Origin: Nonomuraea solani | GTDB lineage: Bacteria > Actinomycetota > Actinomycetes > Streptosporangiales > Streptosporangiaceae | DNA length: 64,000 nucleotides | NCBI RefSeq assembly: GCF_900108335.1 | Contig: NZ_FNVT01000007.1 | Span: forward strand, 62,001 to 126,000 | Reading direction: 5' to 3' | In this document: positions 1 through 8,746 of the stretch, piece after piece | How positions within the stretch are numbered: the stretch's first letter is position 1 | How the letters are laid out: every line of letters begins with the position of its first letter | Notes under the pieces: model-generated | Databases searched by the model: none | What the model saw: only the letters and a program-made list of their open reading frames with translations | Told to the model about the DNA's origin: nothing | Translations under genes and position numbers: made by a program

Positions 1-31
1 AATATGGCCATTTTTCCTGGTCTAGCGCGAC

Positions 32-49
32 GTACCTACCGGTCGGTAC
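32..49. promoter_or_regulatory. TetR-type palindromic operator upstream of the acyl-CoA synthetase
   Basis: GTACCTACCGGTCGGTAC reads as an 18-bp inverted repeat with one mismatched pair, 43 bp before the ATG of the acyl-CoA synthetase. The ACCGNCCGGTCGGT-like core is the kind of site bound by TetR-family repressors of fatty-acid and acyl-CoA genes in actinobacteria (family knowledge). AT-rich sequence at about 54-69 that could hold a -10 lies just downstream, so a bound repressor would block transcription. The regulator itself is not in the window. Confidence 0.5.
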
Positions 50-92
50 TGTGAATTATCCGGAATAATCGTCCACTGCGGGAGTTCTGCGC

Positions 93-1757
93 ATGTCTCT
101 TTCGCACGCCCAGGTCCAGGCCCAGCTCACCGGTCCAGGCCAGCTGTTCGAGATCGAGGAGATCGGCGACAGCGGCGTACGCACGTGGAAGCACGCACCG
201 GCCCACTTCCGCGCCCTGCTGGAGATGAGCCGGTTCCACGGCGACAAGGTCTTCCTGGCGTACGAGGACGAGCACCTCACCTTCGAGGAGCATTTCCGCC
301 GCGCCGCCACCCTCTCCGCCCGCCTGGTCGAGGAGTACGGCGTGACCAAGGGCGACCGGGTGGCCGTGGCCATGCGCAACTATCCGGAATGGGCTATCTC
401 GTTCTCGGCCGTGCTGGCGGCGGGGGCCATCGCCGTACCGCTGAACGCCTGGTGGACGGAGGCCGAGCTGACCTATGGCGTGCACGACTCCGGCGCCAAG
501 GTGCTGATCGCCGACGGCGAGCGCGCGGTCAGGCTGGCCTCAACGGGCGTGCCGATGATCGTCACCAGGGGCGAGGCCCCGGCGGGCGCGCGGGCGTTCG
601 ACGAGGTGCTGGGTGAGGTGGTCGCCGACGTGAAACTTCCGGACGTCGAGCTGTCCCCCGAGGACCCGGCCACGATCTTCTACACCTCCGGCACGACCGG
701 AAACCCCAAGGGCGCGCTGGGCAGCCACCGCAACCTGGGCCAGTCCCCCATGACGGTCGCGTACGGTCTCATGCGCGCCACCGCCCTGGCCGGCAAGGAC
801 GTCGCGGCGGCGGCCGGAGTGCGCCGGGTCACGCTGCTGACCGTCCCCCTCTTCCACGTCACCGGCTGCTTCTCCGCCCTGACCACCACGATGTTCAGCG
901 GCGGCGGCCTGGTGCTCATGTACAAGTGGGACCCCGAGCAGGCCCTGCGCCTCATCGAGCGCGAGCGGGTCACCGCGATGATCGGCGTGCCGACCAACGC
1001 CTGGCAGCTCATGTCCCACCCCGACTTCGGCAAGTACGACCTGTCGTCGCTGACCACCCTCGGCTACGGCGGCGCCCCCGCCCCGCCCAAGCTGCTGGAG
1101 CGCATCACCCAGAACCTGCCCGACCGCGCCCCCTCCAACGGCTACGGCATGACCGAGACGACCGCCCTGGCCATCGGCAACGGCGGCGCCGACTACCAGG
1201 CCAGGCCCGACAGCATCGGCCTGCCCGCGGCCGTGGTGGACGTGCGCGTGGTGGACCCGTCGGGCGCCGAGCTGCCGCCGGGCGAGGTCGGCGAGCTCTG
1301 CGTACGCGGCCCGAACGTCATCCTGGGCTACTGGAACAAGCCGGAGGCGACCGCGCAGACGTTCGTCGGCGGCTGGCTGCACACCGGCGACCTGGCCAAG
1401 ATCGACGACGAGGGCTTCGTCTACATCGTGGACCGGGCCAAGGACATGCTGATCAGGGGCGGCGAGAACGTCTACTGCGCCGAGGTGGAGGCGGCCCTGT
1501 TCGAGCATCCGGCGGTGGACGACACGGCGGTGATCGGCGTACCGGACGACGAGCTGGGCGAGGAGGTCGGGGCGGTCGTGCGCCTGGCCCCCGGCCGGAC
1601 GGTCACCGCCGAGGAGCTGCAGGCGTTCCTGGCGAACCGGATCGCCAAGTTCAAGATCCCGGTGCACGTGTGGTTCCGCGAGGGCGAGCTTCCCCGCAAC
1701 CCCGGCGGCAAGATCCTCAAGACCCACCTGCGCAGGGAGATCCTGGGCAGCGCCTGA
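93..1757 (+). CDS. Class I adenylate-forming fatty acyl-CoA synthetase/ligase
   Basis: Activates a carboxylic acid (probably a fatty or aromatic acid) with ATP to an acyl-adenylate and then an acyl-CoA thioester in the cytoplasm. The 554-residue length is normal for the ANL superfamily. Visible motifs: the AMP-binding P-loop YTSGTTGNPKG near residue 196, YGMTET near 350, the hinge region with TGDLAKIDDEGF and DRAKDMLIRGGENV near 430-455, and the C-terminal catalytic lysine in PRNPGGKILK near 539. Start ATG has GGGAG eight bases upstream. A TetR-type palindrome precedes it, which fits regulation by a fatty-acid or acyl-CoA responsive repressor. Substrate cannot be told from sequence alone. Confidence 0.93.
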   Translation: MSLSHAQVQAQLTGPGQLFEIEEIGDSGVRTWKHAPAHFRALLEMSRFHGDKVFLAYEDEHLTFEEHFRRAATLSARLVEEYGVTKGDRVAVAMRNYPEWAISFSAVLAAGAIAVPLNAWWTEAELTYGVHDSGAKVLIADGERAVRLASTGVPMIVTRGEAPAGARAFDEVLGEVVADVKLPDVELSPEDPATIFYTSGTTGNPKGALGSHRNLGQSPMTVAYGLMRATALAGKDVAAAAGVRRVTLLTVPLFHVTGCFSALTTTMFSGGGLVLMYKWDPEQALRLIERERVTAMIGVPTNAWQLMSHPDFGKYDLSSLTTLGYGGAPAPPKLLERITQNLPDRAPSNGYGMTETTALAIGNGGADYQARPDSIGLPAAVVDVRVVDPSGAELPPGEVGELCVRGPNVILGYWNKPEATAQTFVGGWLHTGDLAKIDDEGFVYIVDRAKDMLIRGGENVYCAEVEAALFEHPAVDDTAVIGVPDDELGEEVGAVVRLAPGRTVTAEELQAFLANRIAKFKIPVHVWFREGELPRNPGGKILKTHLRREILGSA

Positions 1758-1803
1758 TCATCGTCCGCTAGAGTTGGCGCTCCAACCCCCCGGGAGTGCC
1801 CTC

Positions 1804-2166
1804 GTGCGTCGCCATCGGTCAGGCAGGATCGCCGCGTTCGCCGCGGCGGGCTATGGGCTCGTGGCCATCGCCGCCGGCGTGGCCACGCCGGCCACCGGCA
1901 GGCTCGACCACGCCTGGTGGCTGGTCGTGCACGACTCCCCGCTCATGGACTTCACCGTCAGGTGGTGGCTCGTGCTGCTCCTGGCGCCGGTCGCGGCCGT
2001 ACAGGGCTGGGCCTACTGGCAGATCCTGCCCGGCCCGGCCCGCGGCGACCCGCGACCGGCGGGTCACCCTCCTGCGCCGGACGTTGTACGCCTCCGTCGC
2101 CAGCGCCTGCTGGTCATGGCGTACCCGGCCGAGGGCGACAAGGTCGTGACGTACCGGAAACGGTGA
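1804..2166 (+). CDS. Hypothetical small membrane protein, possibly with a shifted C-terminus
   Basis: Not recognised. The GTG at 1804 has GGGAG seven bases upstream, giving 120 residues. Two hydrophobic segments are visible (about residues 8-30 and 52-73), the second ending in WAYWQILPG. After residue 77 the chain becomes Pro/Arg-rich, while the neighbouring frame gives a more membrane-protein-like continuation (RRVTLLRRTLYASVASA). This raises the possibility of a frameshift near 2035-2060. It lies 46 bp behind the acyl-CoA synthetase on the same strand and could be co-transcribed with it. Confidence 0.5.
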   Translation: MRRHRSGRIAAFAAAGYGLVAIAAGVATPATGRLDHAWWLVVHDSPLMDFTVRWWLVLLLAPVAAVQGWAYWQILPGPARGDPRPAGHPPAPDVVRLRRQRLLVMAYPAEGDKVVTYRKR

Positions 2167-2298
2167 CGACGGTCACATTTCAACGGCGTTTCCGCAGCTC
2201 GGCGCCCCACGCTTACCTGACGCGTAATCGCGGCCCCTACCCCCTGGCTGACATCTTTCAGGTGTCGCACCGAACAGCCACAACAAAGGGAGCCCGAC

Positions 2299-2706
2299 AT
2301 GACCGCTGTGACCGTCACCGCCGACCGGACGAAGTTCCTGCGCCTCGCCCTGGCCGCCGACGCCGTCGTCACCGGCGGCAACGGGCTGATCTACCTCGCC
2401 CTCGCCGGCCCCGTCGGCACCCTGCTCGGCCCGGACGCCGGCCTGCTGCGCGGCATCGGCGTCTTCCTCCTCGTGTACGGCGTCGCCGTCGGCCTCCTGG
2501 CCGCCCGCCGCGCGATCAGCCCGGCCGGCACCAAGGCGGTGATCGCCCTGAACATCATCTGGACCCTGGGCAGCGTCGCCGCCGTCGTCACGGGCGCGCT
2601 GGAGTTCACCACCATCGGCGCCATCTGGGCCATCGCCCAGGCGCTCGTGGTCGGCGGCTTCGCCGAACTGCAGATCATGGGCCTGCGCAAGGCCCGCACC
2701 AACTAG
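2299..2706 (+). CDS. Small four-helix integral membrane protein
   Basis: A 135-residue protein with four hydrophobic segments (roughly residues 12-33, 45-68, 78-101 and 105-127) and almost no soluble loops, ending in a basic tail (GLRKARTN). Function is not recognised; it resembles short DoxX/DUF-type actinobacterial membrane proteins in size and layout, but no diagnostic residue is seen. AAAGGGAG lies about 8 bases before the ATG. The next gene, a SnoaL-like protein, starts 14 bp after the stop, so the two are probably co-transcribed. Such small membrane protein plus SnoaL pairs are common near TetR regulators, which is context only. Confidence 0.8.
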   Translation: MTAVTVTADRTKFLRLALAADAVVTGGNGLIYLALAGPVGTLLGPDAGLLRGIGVFLLVYGVAVGLLAARRAISPAGTKAVIALNIIWTLGSVAAVVTGALEFTTIGAIWAIAQALVVGGFAELQIMGLRKARTN

Positions 2707-2720
2707 ACCCGGGAGACATC

Positions 2721-3071
2721 ATGACCCTCATCGAACGCTACGTCGCAGCCTGGAACGAGACCGACCCCGACGCCCGCGCCAAGGCGGTGGCCGGCCTGTG
2801 GACCGAGGACGCCACCTACACCGACCCCCTGGCCGACGTGGCCGGGCACGCCGCGATCGCCGCGGTGATCGAGGGCGCGCAGGGCATGTTCCCCGGCCTG
2901 GTCTTCACCCCCGGCGAGACGTACGACGCCCACCACCACGTCGCCCGCTTCACCTGGCACCTGGGCCCCGAGGGCGGGGAGCCGGTCGCGATCGGGTTCG
3001 ACGTGGTGGAGCTGGCCGAGGACGGCAGGATCCGCAAGGTCCTCGGCTTCCTCGACAAGGTCCCCTCCTGA
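2721..3071 (+). CDS. SnoaL-like / NTF2-fold small protein
   Basis: A 116-residue protein of the NTF2-like (SnoaL/DUF4440) fold: N-terminal helix ERYVAAWNETDPDARAKAV, then LWTEDATYTDP, a Gly/Ala helix with AAIAAVIEGAQGMFPGL, and strands containing ARFTWHL and the closing RIRKVLGFLDK. Members bind small hydrophobic ligands or act as isomerases, cyclases or hydrolases; the actual role here is unknown. The ATG follows GGGAG by five bases and lies 14 bp after the membrane-protein gene, so it is the second gene of that pair. The SnoaL signature FTPGETYDAHHH..F is well preserved, so the fold call is firm even though the function is not. Confidence 0.82.
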   Translation: MTLIERYVAAWNETDPDARAKAVAGLWTEDATYTDPLADVAGHAAIAAVIEGAQGMFPGLVFTPGETYDAHHHVARFTWHLGPEGGEPVAIGFDVVELAEDGRIRKVLGFLDKVPS

Positions 3072-3082
3072 TCTTCCTGATG

Positions 3083-3112
3083 GACGGCCTCCGGGTACTC
3101 CCGGGGGCCGTC
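3083..3112 (+). terminator. Candidate terminator hairpin after the SnoaL-like gene
   Basis: GACGGCCTCCGGG and its near-complement around a TACT loop form a GC-rich stem 12 bp after the stop codon. There is no U-tract, which is common for actinomycete terminators. Confidence 0.5.
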
Positions 3113-3171
3113 GGCGTGTGCGCTGAAATCCATTTGCCCTGATCACTTCACGTGTCGGACAATCTGAACTC

Positions 3172-4461
3172 GTGCTCAATGCCGTAAAGCGCCTTTCTCG
3201 CCATCTGACCATCGACGTGAGCCCGCTGCGCGACTCGCGCGACTACCGGCTGCTGTTCACCGCCGGGGTCATCACGATGTTCGGCTCGTTCATCACCTTG
3301 GTGGCGGTGCCGTACCAGATGAAGCAGCTCACCGACTCCTATCTGGCGGTCGGGCTGGTGAGCCTGGCGGAGTTCGTGCCGATGGTGGTGTGCGGGCTGT
3401 GGGGCGGGGCCATCGCCGACGCCCTCGACCGCCGCAAGATCATCGTGGTGAGCGAGCTGGGCCTGCTGTTCACCACCGCCACGCTCATGGTCAACGCGAT
3501 GCTGCCCGACCCTCAGGTCTGGGTCCTGTACGTGGTGGGCGCCGTGTCCACGGGCATCGCCTGCCTGCAGCGCCCGAGCCTGGAGGCGGTGATCCAGCAG
3601 GTCGTCAAGCACGACCAGCAGTCGGCCGCCGCGGTGTTGTCGAGCCTGCGCTGGAACTTCGGCGCCATCGTGGCCCCGGCGCTGGGCGGCCTGCTGGTGA
3701 CGACGTGGGGCCCCGCGGGGGCGTACGCGCTCGACAGCCTCACCTTCGCCGTGTCGCTGGTCCTGCTGTGGCGCGTGGGCTCGCTGCCGCCGGCCGAGGA
3801 CGCCGCGCCCGCGTCGCTGAAGTCCCTGGTCGAGGGCGTCCGGTACGCGATGGGCCGCAGCGACCTGATCGGCACGTACGTGGTGGACATCGCCGCGATG
3901 GTGTTCGCCATGTCCACGGCGCTGTACCCGTGGCTGGCCGACGAGCTGCGGTCGCCGCAGGCGCTCGGCCTGCTCTACTCGGCGTCGGCGGTGGGCGCCC
4001 TGATCGCCTCGGTCACCGGCCGATGGACGGCGCGGGTGCAGCGCCAGGGGCTCGGCGTGATCGTCTCGGCGGCGCTGACGGGCGCGGCGGTGGCGCTGAC
4101 CGCGCTGGCCCCCAACGTCTGGCTGGTCTTCGTCTGCCTCGCGCTGGCGGGCGCCGCCGACATGGTCAGCGGCATCTTCCGGATGACGATGTGGAACCAG
4201 ACGATCCCGCCGGAGCTGCGCGGCCGGCTGGCCGGCATCGAGCTGCTCTCCTACGCCAGCGGCCCGATGCTGGGCAACGCCCGCGCCAGCCTGATGGCCA
4301 AGCTCAGCGGCACCCGCTTCTCGCTCGGCGCGGGCGGCCTGCTGTGCGTGGGCGCCGTCCTGGCGCTGGCCGCCACGTTGCCCAGATTCCGCCGGTACGA
4401 CGCCAGGACCGACGAGCACGCCCTGTCGGAGAAGGCCCGCCGGGAAACGGCCGCCGCCTGA
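3172..4461 (+). CDS. MFS transporter, EntS/MFS_3-like exporter
   Basis: A 429-residue major facilitator with about twelve predicted membrane spans. The N-terminal leader SPLRDSRDYRLLFTAGVITMFGS and the loop GGAIADALDRRKI between helices 2 and 3 (the MFS motif A position) match the EntS/MFS_3 group of drug and siderophore exporters. The loop PPELRGRLAGIELL after helix 10 is also typical of that group. Start GTG at 3172 is the first plausible codon before the conserved N-terminus. The gene converges with the phosphoesterase; only one base separates the two stop codons, with no obvious terminator hairpin. The transported compound is unknown. Confidence 0.9.
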   Translation: MLNAVKRLSRHLTIDVSPLRDSRDYRLLFTAGVITMFGSFITLVAVPYQMKQLTDSYLAVGLVSLAEFVPMVVCGLWGGAIADALDRRKIIVVSELGLLFTTATLMVNAMLPDPQVWVLYVVGAVSTGIACLQRPSLEAVIQQVVKHDQQSAAAVLSSLRWNFGAIVAPALGGLLVTTWGPAGAYALDSLTFAVSLVLLWRVGSLPPAEDAAPASLKSLVEGVRYAMGRSDLIGTYVVDIAAMVFAMSTALYPWLADELRSPQALGLLYSASAVGALIASVTGRWTARVQRQGLGVIVSAALTGAAVALTALAPNVWLVFVCLALAGAADMVSGIFRMTMWNQTIPPELRGRLAGIELLSYASGPMLGNARASLMAKLSGTRFSLGAGGLLCVGAVLALAATLPRFRRYDARTDEHALSEKARRETAAA

Positions 4462-4462
4462 C

Positions 4463-5197
4463 CTACCCCCGCTTCCCGAACGCGGCCAGCGCCTCGGCGT
4501 CGGAGTAGACGCTGGTCACGTATTCGGCGACCCACTCCTCGATCCCGCCGAACCCGCTCTCGGCCACCAGCCGTTCCCCCACCCGCCGGGCGTCGAGCGG
4601 CGTGTTCCGCAAGGTCACCGCGCCGCTCTCGCCGTCCAGCAACGCCCACTGCGCCCCGTGACGCCCGTACGGCATCCCCACCGAGCCCGGATTGACGACC
4701 AGCACCCGATCGGCGAGCCGGACGAACGGCATGTGCGTGTTGCCCAGCACCACGGTGTCGGCGCTCTCCCCCGCCAGCACCTCGCCCCACCGCTCGATCG
4801 AGCTGTCGACCAGCACGATCTCCTCGTCGCTACGCGGCGTCCCGTGCACGAACAGGGTGCTCCCCAGGCGCCCGAGCTCGACCGTCCACCGCTCGGGCAT
4901 GCCGCTCAGCAACGCGACCTGATCCCGCCGCAGCTCCTTCGCCGCCCACTCGGCCGACGCGAACGGCCCGGCCTTGCCCCCGGCGATCTCCACCAGCTCC
5001 CGATCGGCGTTGCCCCGCACCCAGAGGGCCCGCTCCCCCAGCGAGACCAGCAGATCCAGCGTCTCGACCGGCATGGGCCCGGCGGCCACGTCACCGGTCA
5101 GCACGATCAGATCAGCCGCGGCCACGTCGGGCTCACTCAGCACGGCCTCCAGCGCGGGCAACACCCCATGGACATCGGACAACACGGCGATTCGCAT
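4463..5197 (-). CDS. Calcineurin-like metallophosphoesterase (YfcE/MJ0936-type)
   Basis: A 244-residue phosphoesterase with the full metal-binding series: D8-x-H10, GD at 35-36, GNAD at 62-65 (GNHD/E variant), HGTPRSDEE near 119, and the late GNTHMPF histidine near 152. This is the compact YfcE/MJ0936-like class that hydrolyses phosphodiesters such as bis-pNPP in vitro; the biological substrate is usually unknown. The protein begins directly at the conserved strand MRIAVLSDVHG, so the ATG at 5197 is secure. It ends one base from the MFS gene on the opposite strand. Confidence 0.88.
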   Translation of the reverse strand: MRIAVLSDVHGVLPALEAVLSEPDVAAADLIVLTGDVAAGPMPVETLDLLVSLGERALWVRGNADRELVEIAGGKAGPFASAEWAAKELRRDQVALLSGMPERWTVELGRLGSTLFVHGTPRSDEEIVLVDSSIERWGEVLAGESADTVVLGNTHMPFVRLADRVLVVNPGSVGMPYGRHGAQWALLDGESGAVTLRNTPLDARRVGERLVAESGFGGIEEWVAEYVTSVYSDAEALAAFGKRG

Positions 5198-5257
5198 ATC
5201 GCCACCCTGCCCTGATTCAGGCGCCCCGGCCCCGCTGTTCGCTACCCGGAGAACCCC

Positions 5258-5491
5258 TCACTCGGCCTCCCGCCACCCCTCATACCGCTCGGCCAGCTCA
5301 TCGACCTTGGCCAGCGCCTCTTCGTCCAGCCCTTCGACCACGACCAGCCACTGCGCGTCCTCGGCGTCGTCCTCCCCGGCCAGCGTCTCCCGCACCACCC
5401 GCGGCACCCCGAGCCCCGGAAACCACTCCCCCAGCGTCTCCGCGACCTCCTCGGCGTCGTCCCGCTCCCCGAACACCAGCAACTGCCTCAT
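5258..5491 (-). CDS. Small acidic hypothetical protein
   Basis: A 77-residue protein rich in Glu and Asp (start MRQLLVFGERDDAEEVAETLG, end ELAERYEGWREAE). The pattern strand-helix-strand-helix (LLVFGE / AEEVAETL / QWLVVVEG / EEALAKVDELAERY) suggests a small ferredoxin-like alpha/beta fold. Function unknown. The ATG at 5491 was chosen because the protein character starts there; upstream the same frame remains open but becomes Arg/Ser-rich. It lies just upstream of the metallophosphoesterase on the same strand (60 bp gap), so co-transcription is plausible. Confidence 0.7.
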   Translation of the reverse strand: MRQLLVFGERDDAEEVAETLGEWFPGLGVPRVVRETLAGEDDAEDAQWLVVVEGLDEEALAKVDELAERYEGWREAE

Positions 5492-5552
5492 GAACCCGCA
5501 TTCTCCCAGCCATTGCCCGCACACGGACCGTCGCGGCCGATAACGTTGCGTC

Positions 5553-6137
5553 ATGACAGAGGACCTCGATGCCCTCCCTCCTGGGGTCATCCCCCCACCC
5601 GACGGATTCGCGGCCGAAGACCTCGATCGCCTGCCCGACCTCCCCGTCCACACGGAGCTGATCGACGGCGCCCTGGTCTTCCCGAGCCGCCGCGCCCTCT
5701 TCCACATGCGCGCCGTCTCACTCCTGGACGGCAGGCTCCGGCGCGCGGCCCCGGCCGCATTCCGCGTGCGCCGGGAGATGAGCGTCATCCTCAGCAGAGG
5801 CCAGCGCCCCGAACCGGACCTCTGCGTCGTGGCAGCGGACGCCGGGCAGGGCGCCAAGGAGACCTTCTACCGCCCTGACGACGTCTCGCTCGTCGTCGAG
5901 GTGGTCTCACCCGCGTCCGACGTGCGCGATCGCCAGCGCAAGCCGCACCTCTACGCCTCGGCCGCCATTCCGCACTTCTGACTCGTCGAGAACGAGGCCG
6001 ACCAGCCGGTCGTCCACGTCTACGAGCCCGACTCCGTCACCGGCTCCTACATCCCCACCGGCGTCCACCGCGACCGGCTGAAGCTGACCGTCCCCTTCGA
6101 CCTCGACTTCGACCTCGCCGCGATCAACCGCATATGA
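5553..6137 (+). pseudogene. Uma2-family (DUF820) endonuclease, broken by one in-frame TGA
   Basis: The reading frame encodes a Uma2/DUF820 protein: PPDGFAAEDLDRLPDLPVHTELIDGALVF, then PEPDLCVVA (PDxxV motif), LVVEVVSPASDVRDRQRKP (EV.SP..D...K core of the PD-(D/E)XK-like fold) and YASAAIPHF. Here a TGA at 5979-5981 stops translation after 142 residues. The same frame then continues with the expected family tail (LVENEADQPVVHVYEP to the stop at 6135-6137), so the TGA sits exactly where family members carry Trp (PHFW.VE). A TGG-to-TGA change is the simplest explanation. Full length would be 194 residues. Either a recent pseudogene or a sequencing error. Confidence 0.85.
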
Positions 6138-6143
6138 CGCGAA

Positions 6144-6175
6144 AGGGCCGGCGCGGCATCCGCCGCACCGGCCCT
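6144..6175. terminator. Bidirectional terminator between the Uma2 pseudogene and pheT
   Basis: AGGGCCGG-c-GCGGC, loop ATCC, GCCGC-a-CCGGCCCT form a strong 13-bp stem with one mismatch between two convergent genes. Confidence 0.75.
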
Positions 6176-6187
6176 CCGGAGTCAAGC

Positions 6188-8746
6188 TCACGAGCTCCGC
6201 AGCTGAGCCCCCACCCGATCGGCCGCCATCGCCACCGCCGCGTCCCTGGCCGCCGTCGTCTCCTCAACCGTCAACGTCCGGTCAGCGGCCCGGAACCGCA
6301 TCGAGTAGGCGAGCGACTTGTTCCCCTCGCCCACCTGCTCCCCGGCGTAGACGTCGAACAACCGGATCGACTCCAGCAGCTCCCCGGCCCCATCGCGCAA
6401 CGCGGCCTCCACGTCGGCCACCGGCGTGAAGTCCGGGACGATGAGGGCGACATCCTGCGTGGCGACGGGATAGGCCGACACCGCCGGCGCCTGGACCGGC
6501 CCCGTCATGGCAGCCTCCAGCCGGGACAGCTCCAGCTCCATCGCCGCGGTGCGCGGCGGCAGCCCGTAGGCCTGGATGACCCGCGGATGCAGCTCGCCCG
6601 CGTGCCCCACCAGCGTGTCGCCCACGTAGAGGGCGGCGCACCGGCCCGGGTGCCAGGGCTCGTGCTGGTCGGCGCTGATGGACAGCTCGACCCGCGCCTC
6701 GCCCGCCACCAGCCGCGCGGCCTCCACGGCGTCGGCCCACGACACCGCACGGCCCGCGCCCCACCAGCCGGACCGCTCGAACTCCCCGGCCAGCACCACC
6801 GCGACCCGCATCGGCTGGTCGGGCAGCGCCGCCTCGATGGAGGCCAGCTCCTCGGCGGTCGGCCGGCGCTCGACGCCGAGCACCGGCGCCACCTCGGGCG
6901 CACCCGGCCGCGGCCGGTAGACCGGCCCCGTCTCGAACAGCGCCACGTCGGTGAAGCCGCGCCCGACGTTGCGTACCAGGGTCTTGAGCAGACCCGGCAG
7001 CAGTGTCGTCCGCATCAGCGGCTCGTCCTCCGACAGCGGGTTGGCCAGCCGCATGGCGTTACGCCGCGCGTCGTCGGCGGGCAGCAGCAGCCGGTCGAAG
7101 TCGTCGGCGCTGATGAACGGGTAGTCGAGCACCTCGACGTAGCCGCCTTCGGCCAGCGTCCGGCCGACCCGCCTGCGCAGCCGCTGCCCTTCTGTGAGCC
7201 CGGCGCCGGCCGGGGCGGCGGGCAGCACCGACGGCAGGCTCTCGTAGCCCTCCAGCCGGATGACCTCTTCGGCCAGGTCGTTGGGGTCGGTGAGGTCGGG
7301 ACGCCAGGACGGCGGCGTCACGGTGATCATGTCGTCGCCGGTGACGGCCAGCCTGGCCGCCAGCGCGCCGCCGGTCACGACCCCGGTCGGGTCGACGCCG
7401 CCCTGGCGCACGGCCGGGTCGTCGCCGCCGGTGACGACGCAGCCGACCTGCTCCAGCCGCGCGACCACGGTGTCCCTGGAGTAGGACACCCCGGCCACCC
7501 GGCCCGGGTAGCCGGACGGGATCGCGATGCGCGCGGGCGCCACCTCGACCTCGGCGTGCGTGACGCCGGGCGCCACCGTGGCGCCGCCCAGCTCGGCCAG
7601 CATCCGCACGGCCCGCCACGAGGCGATCAGCGGCAGCTCCCGGTCGACGCCCCGCTCGAAGCGCTTGGACGCCTCCGACACCAGCCCGTGCCTGCGCGAC
7701 TCGCGCGAGATGCCGGTCGCGGAGAAGTGGGCGGCCTCGATGACGATGTCGGTGGAGGCGCCGGAAATCTCGCTGTCCAGGCCGCCCATCGTGCCGGCCA
7801 TCGAGATCGGCCCCGACTGGTCGGTGATGAGGATGTCGTCGGGGTCGAGCTCCCGCACGACGTGGTCGAGCGTTTCGAGCTTCTCACCGGGCCTGGCCCG
7901 GCGTACGACGATCTCACCGCGCAGCTTGTCGCGGTCGAACGCGTGCAGCGGCTGCCCGAGCTCCAGCATCAGGTAGTTGGTGATGTCGACGGCCAGGGAG
8001 ACGGGACGCATGCCGGCGCGCTGGAGGCGTACGCGCATCCAGAGCGGGCTCTGGGCCGACGGGTCGAAGCCGCGCACCTCGCGCAGCACGAACCGGTCGC
8101 ACGCCGTCGCGTCGGCGATCGACGCGGGCCAGGACGGCTCGGTCTCGGCGGGCGGCTCCTCGACGTCGGCGGGGTCGCGGAACGGCACCCCGAACGCGGT
8201 GGCCGCCTCGCGCGCCACGCCCCTGATCGACAGCGCGTAGCCGATGTCGGGCGTGATCTCCAGCTCGATCACGTCGTCGCGCAGCCCGAGCAGCTCGACC
8301 ACGTCGGTGCCGATCGGCGTGTCCGGGGGCAGCACCATGATGCCGTTGTGGTCGTCGCCCAGGCCGAGCTCGCGCTCGGAGCAGATCATGCCCTCGGACA
8401 GCCGCCCGTACGTCTTGCGCGCCCCGACCTCGAACCCGCCCGGCAGCACGCCACCGGGCAGCACGACGGGCACGCGGTCGCCGGCGGCGAAGTTCGTCGC
8501 GCCGCAGACGATCTCGCGCGGCGCGGCCTCGCCCGTCTCGACCTTGCAGTGCCTGATCGGCTTCTTGAACCCGGTCAGCTCCTCGATCTCGAGCACCTCG
8601 CCGACCACGACGTTCTTGACGTCATGGCCGTGCGAGACGATCGACTCGAGCTTGAGCCCGGCCGCGGTCAGCTTGTCGGCCACCTCGTGGGCGGTGACCG
8701 CCGGGAGATCGACATACTCCCGCAGCCAGGAAAGCGGGACCCTCAT
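6188..8746 (-). CDS. pheT: Phenylalanyl-tRNA synthetase beta subunit
   Basis: Structural and editing subunit of the alpha2-beta2 phenylalanyl-tRNA synthetase. The 852-residue chain starts MRVPLSWLREYVDLP and shows the domains in usual order: tRNA-binding EMAP/OB domain (about residues 40-150), the B3/B4 editing module in the first half (motif FDRDKLRGEIVVRRA near 250-275), the B5 DNA-binding-like domain (near 420-500, with DPNDLAEEVIRLEGYESLP), a catalytic-like domain, and a C-terminal anticodon-binding FDX-ACB domain ending RTLTVEETTAARDAAVAM. Its ATG overlaps the pheS stop by one base (TGATG), so it is translationally coupled to pheS. Confidence 0.97.
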   Translation of the reverse strand: MRVPLSWLREYVDLPAVTAHEVADKLTAAGLKLESIVSHGHDVKNVVVGEVLEIEELTGFKKPIRHCKVETGEAAPREIVCGATNFAAGDRVPVVLPGGVLPGGFEVGARKTYGRLSEGMICSERELGLGDDHNGIMVLPPDTPIGTDVVELLGLRDDVIELEITPDIGYALSIRGVAREAATAFGVPFRDPADVEEPPAETEPSWPASIADATACDRFVLREVRGFDPSAQSPLWMRVRLQRAGMRPVSLAVDITNYLMLELGQPLHAFDRDKLRGEIVVRRARPGEKLETLDHVVRELDPDDILITDQSGPISMAGTMGGLDSEISGASTDIVIEAAHFSATGISRESRRHGLVSEASKRFERGVDRELPLIASWRAVRMLAELGGATVAPGVTHAEVEVAPARIAIPSGYPGRVAGVSYSRDTVVARLEQVGCVVTGGDDPAVRQGGVDPTGVVTGGALAARLAVTGDDMITVTPPSWRPDLTDPNDLAEEVIRLEGYESLPSVLPAAPAGAGLTEGQRLRRRVGRTLAEGGYVEVLDYPFISADDFDRLLLPADDARRNAMRLANPLSEDEPLMRTTLLPGLLKTLVRNVGRGFTDVALFETGPVYRPRPGAPEVAPVLGVERRPTAEELASIEAALPDQPMRVAVVLAGEFERSGWWGAGRAVSWADAVEAARLVAGEARVELSISADQHEPWHPGRCAALYVGDTLVGHAGELHPRVIQAYGLPPRTAAMELELSRLEAAMTGPVQAPAVSAYPVATQDVALIVPDFTPVADVEAALRDGAGELLESIRLFDVYAGEQVGEGNKSLAYSMRFRAADRTLTVEETTAARDAAVAMAADRVGAQLRSS

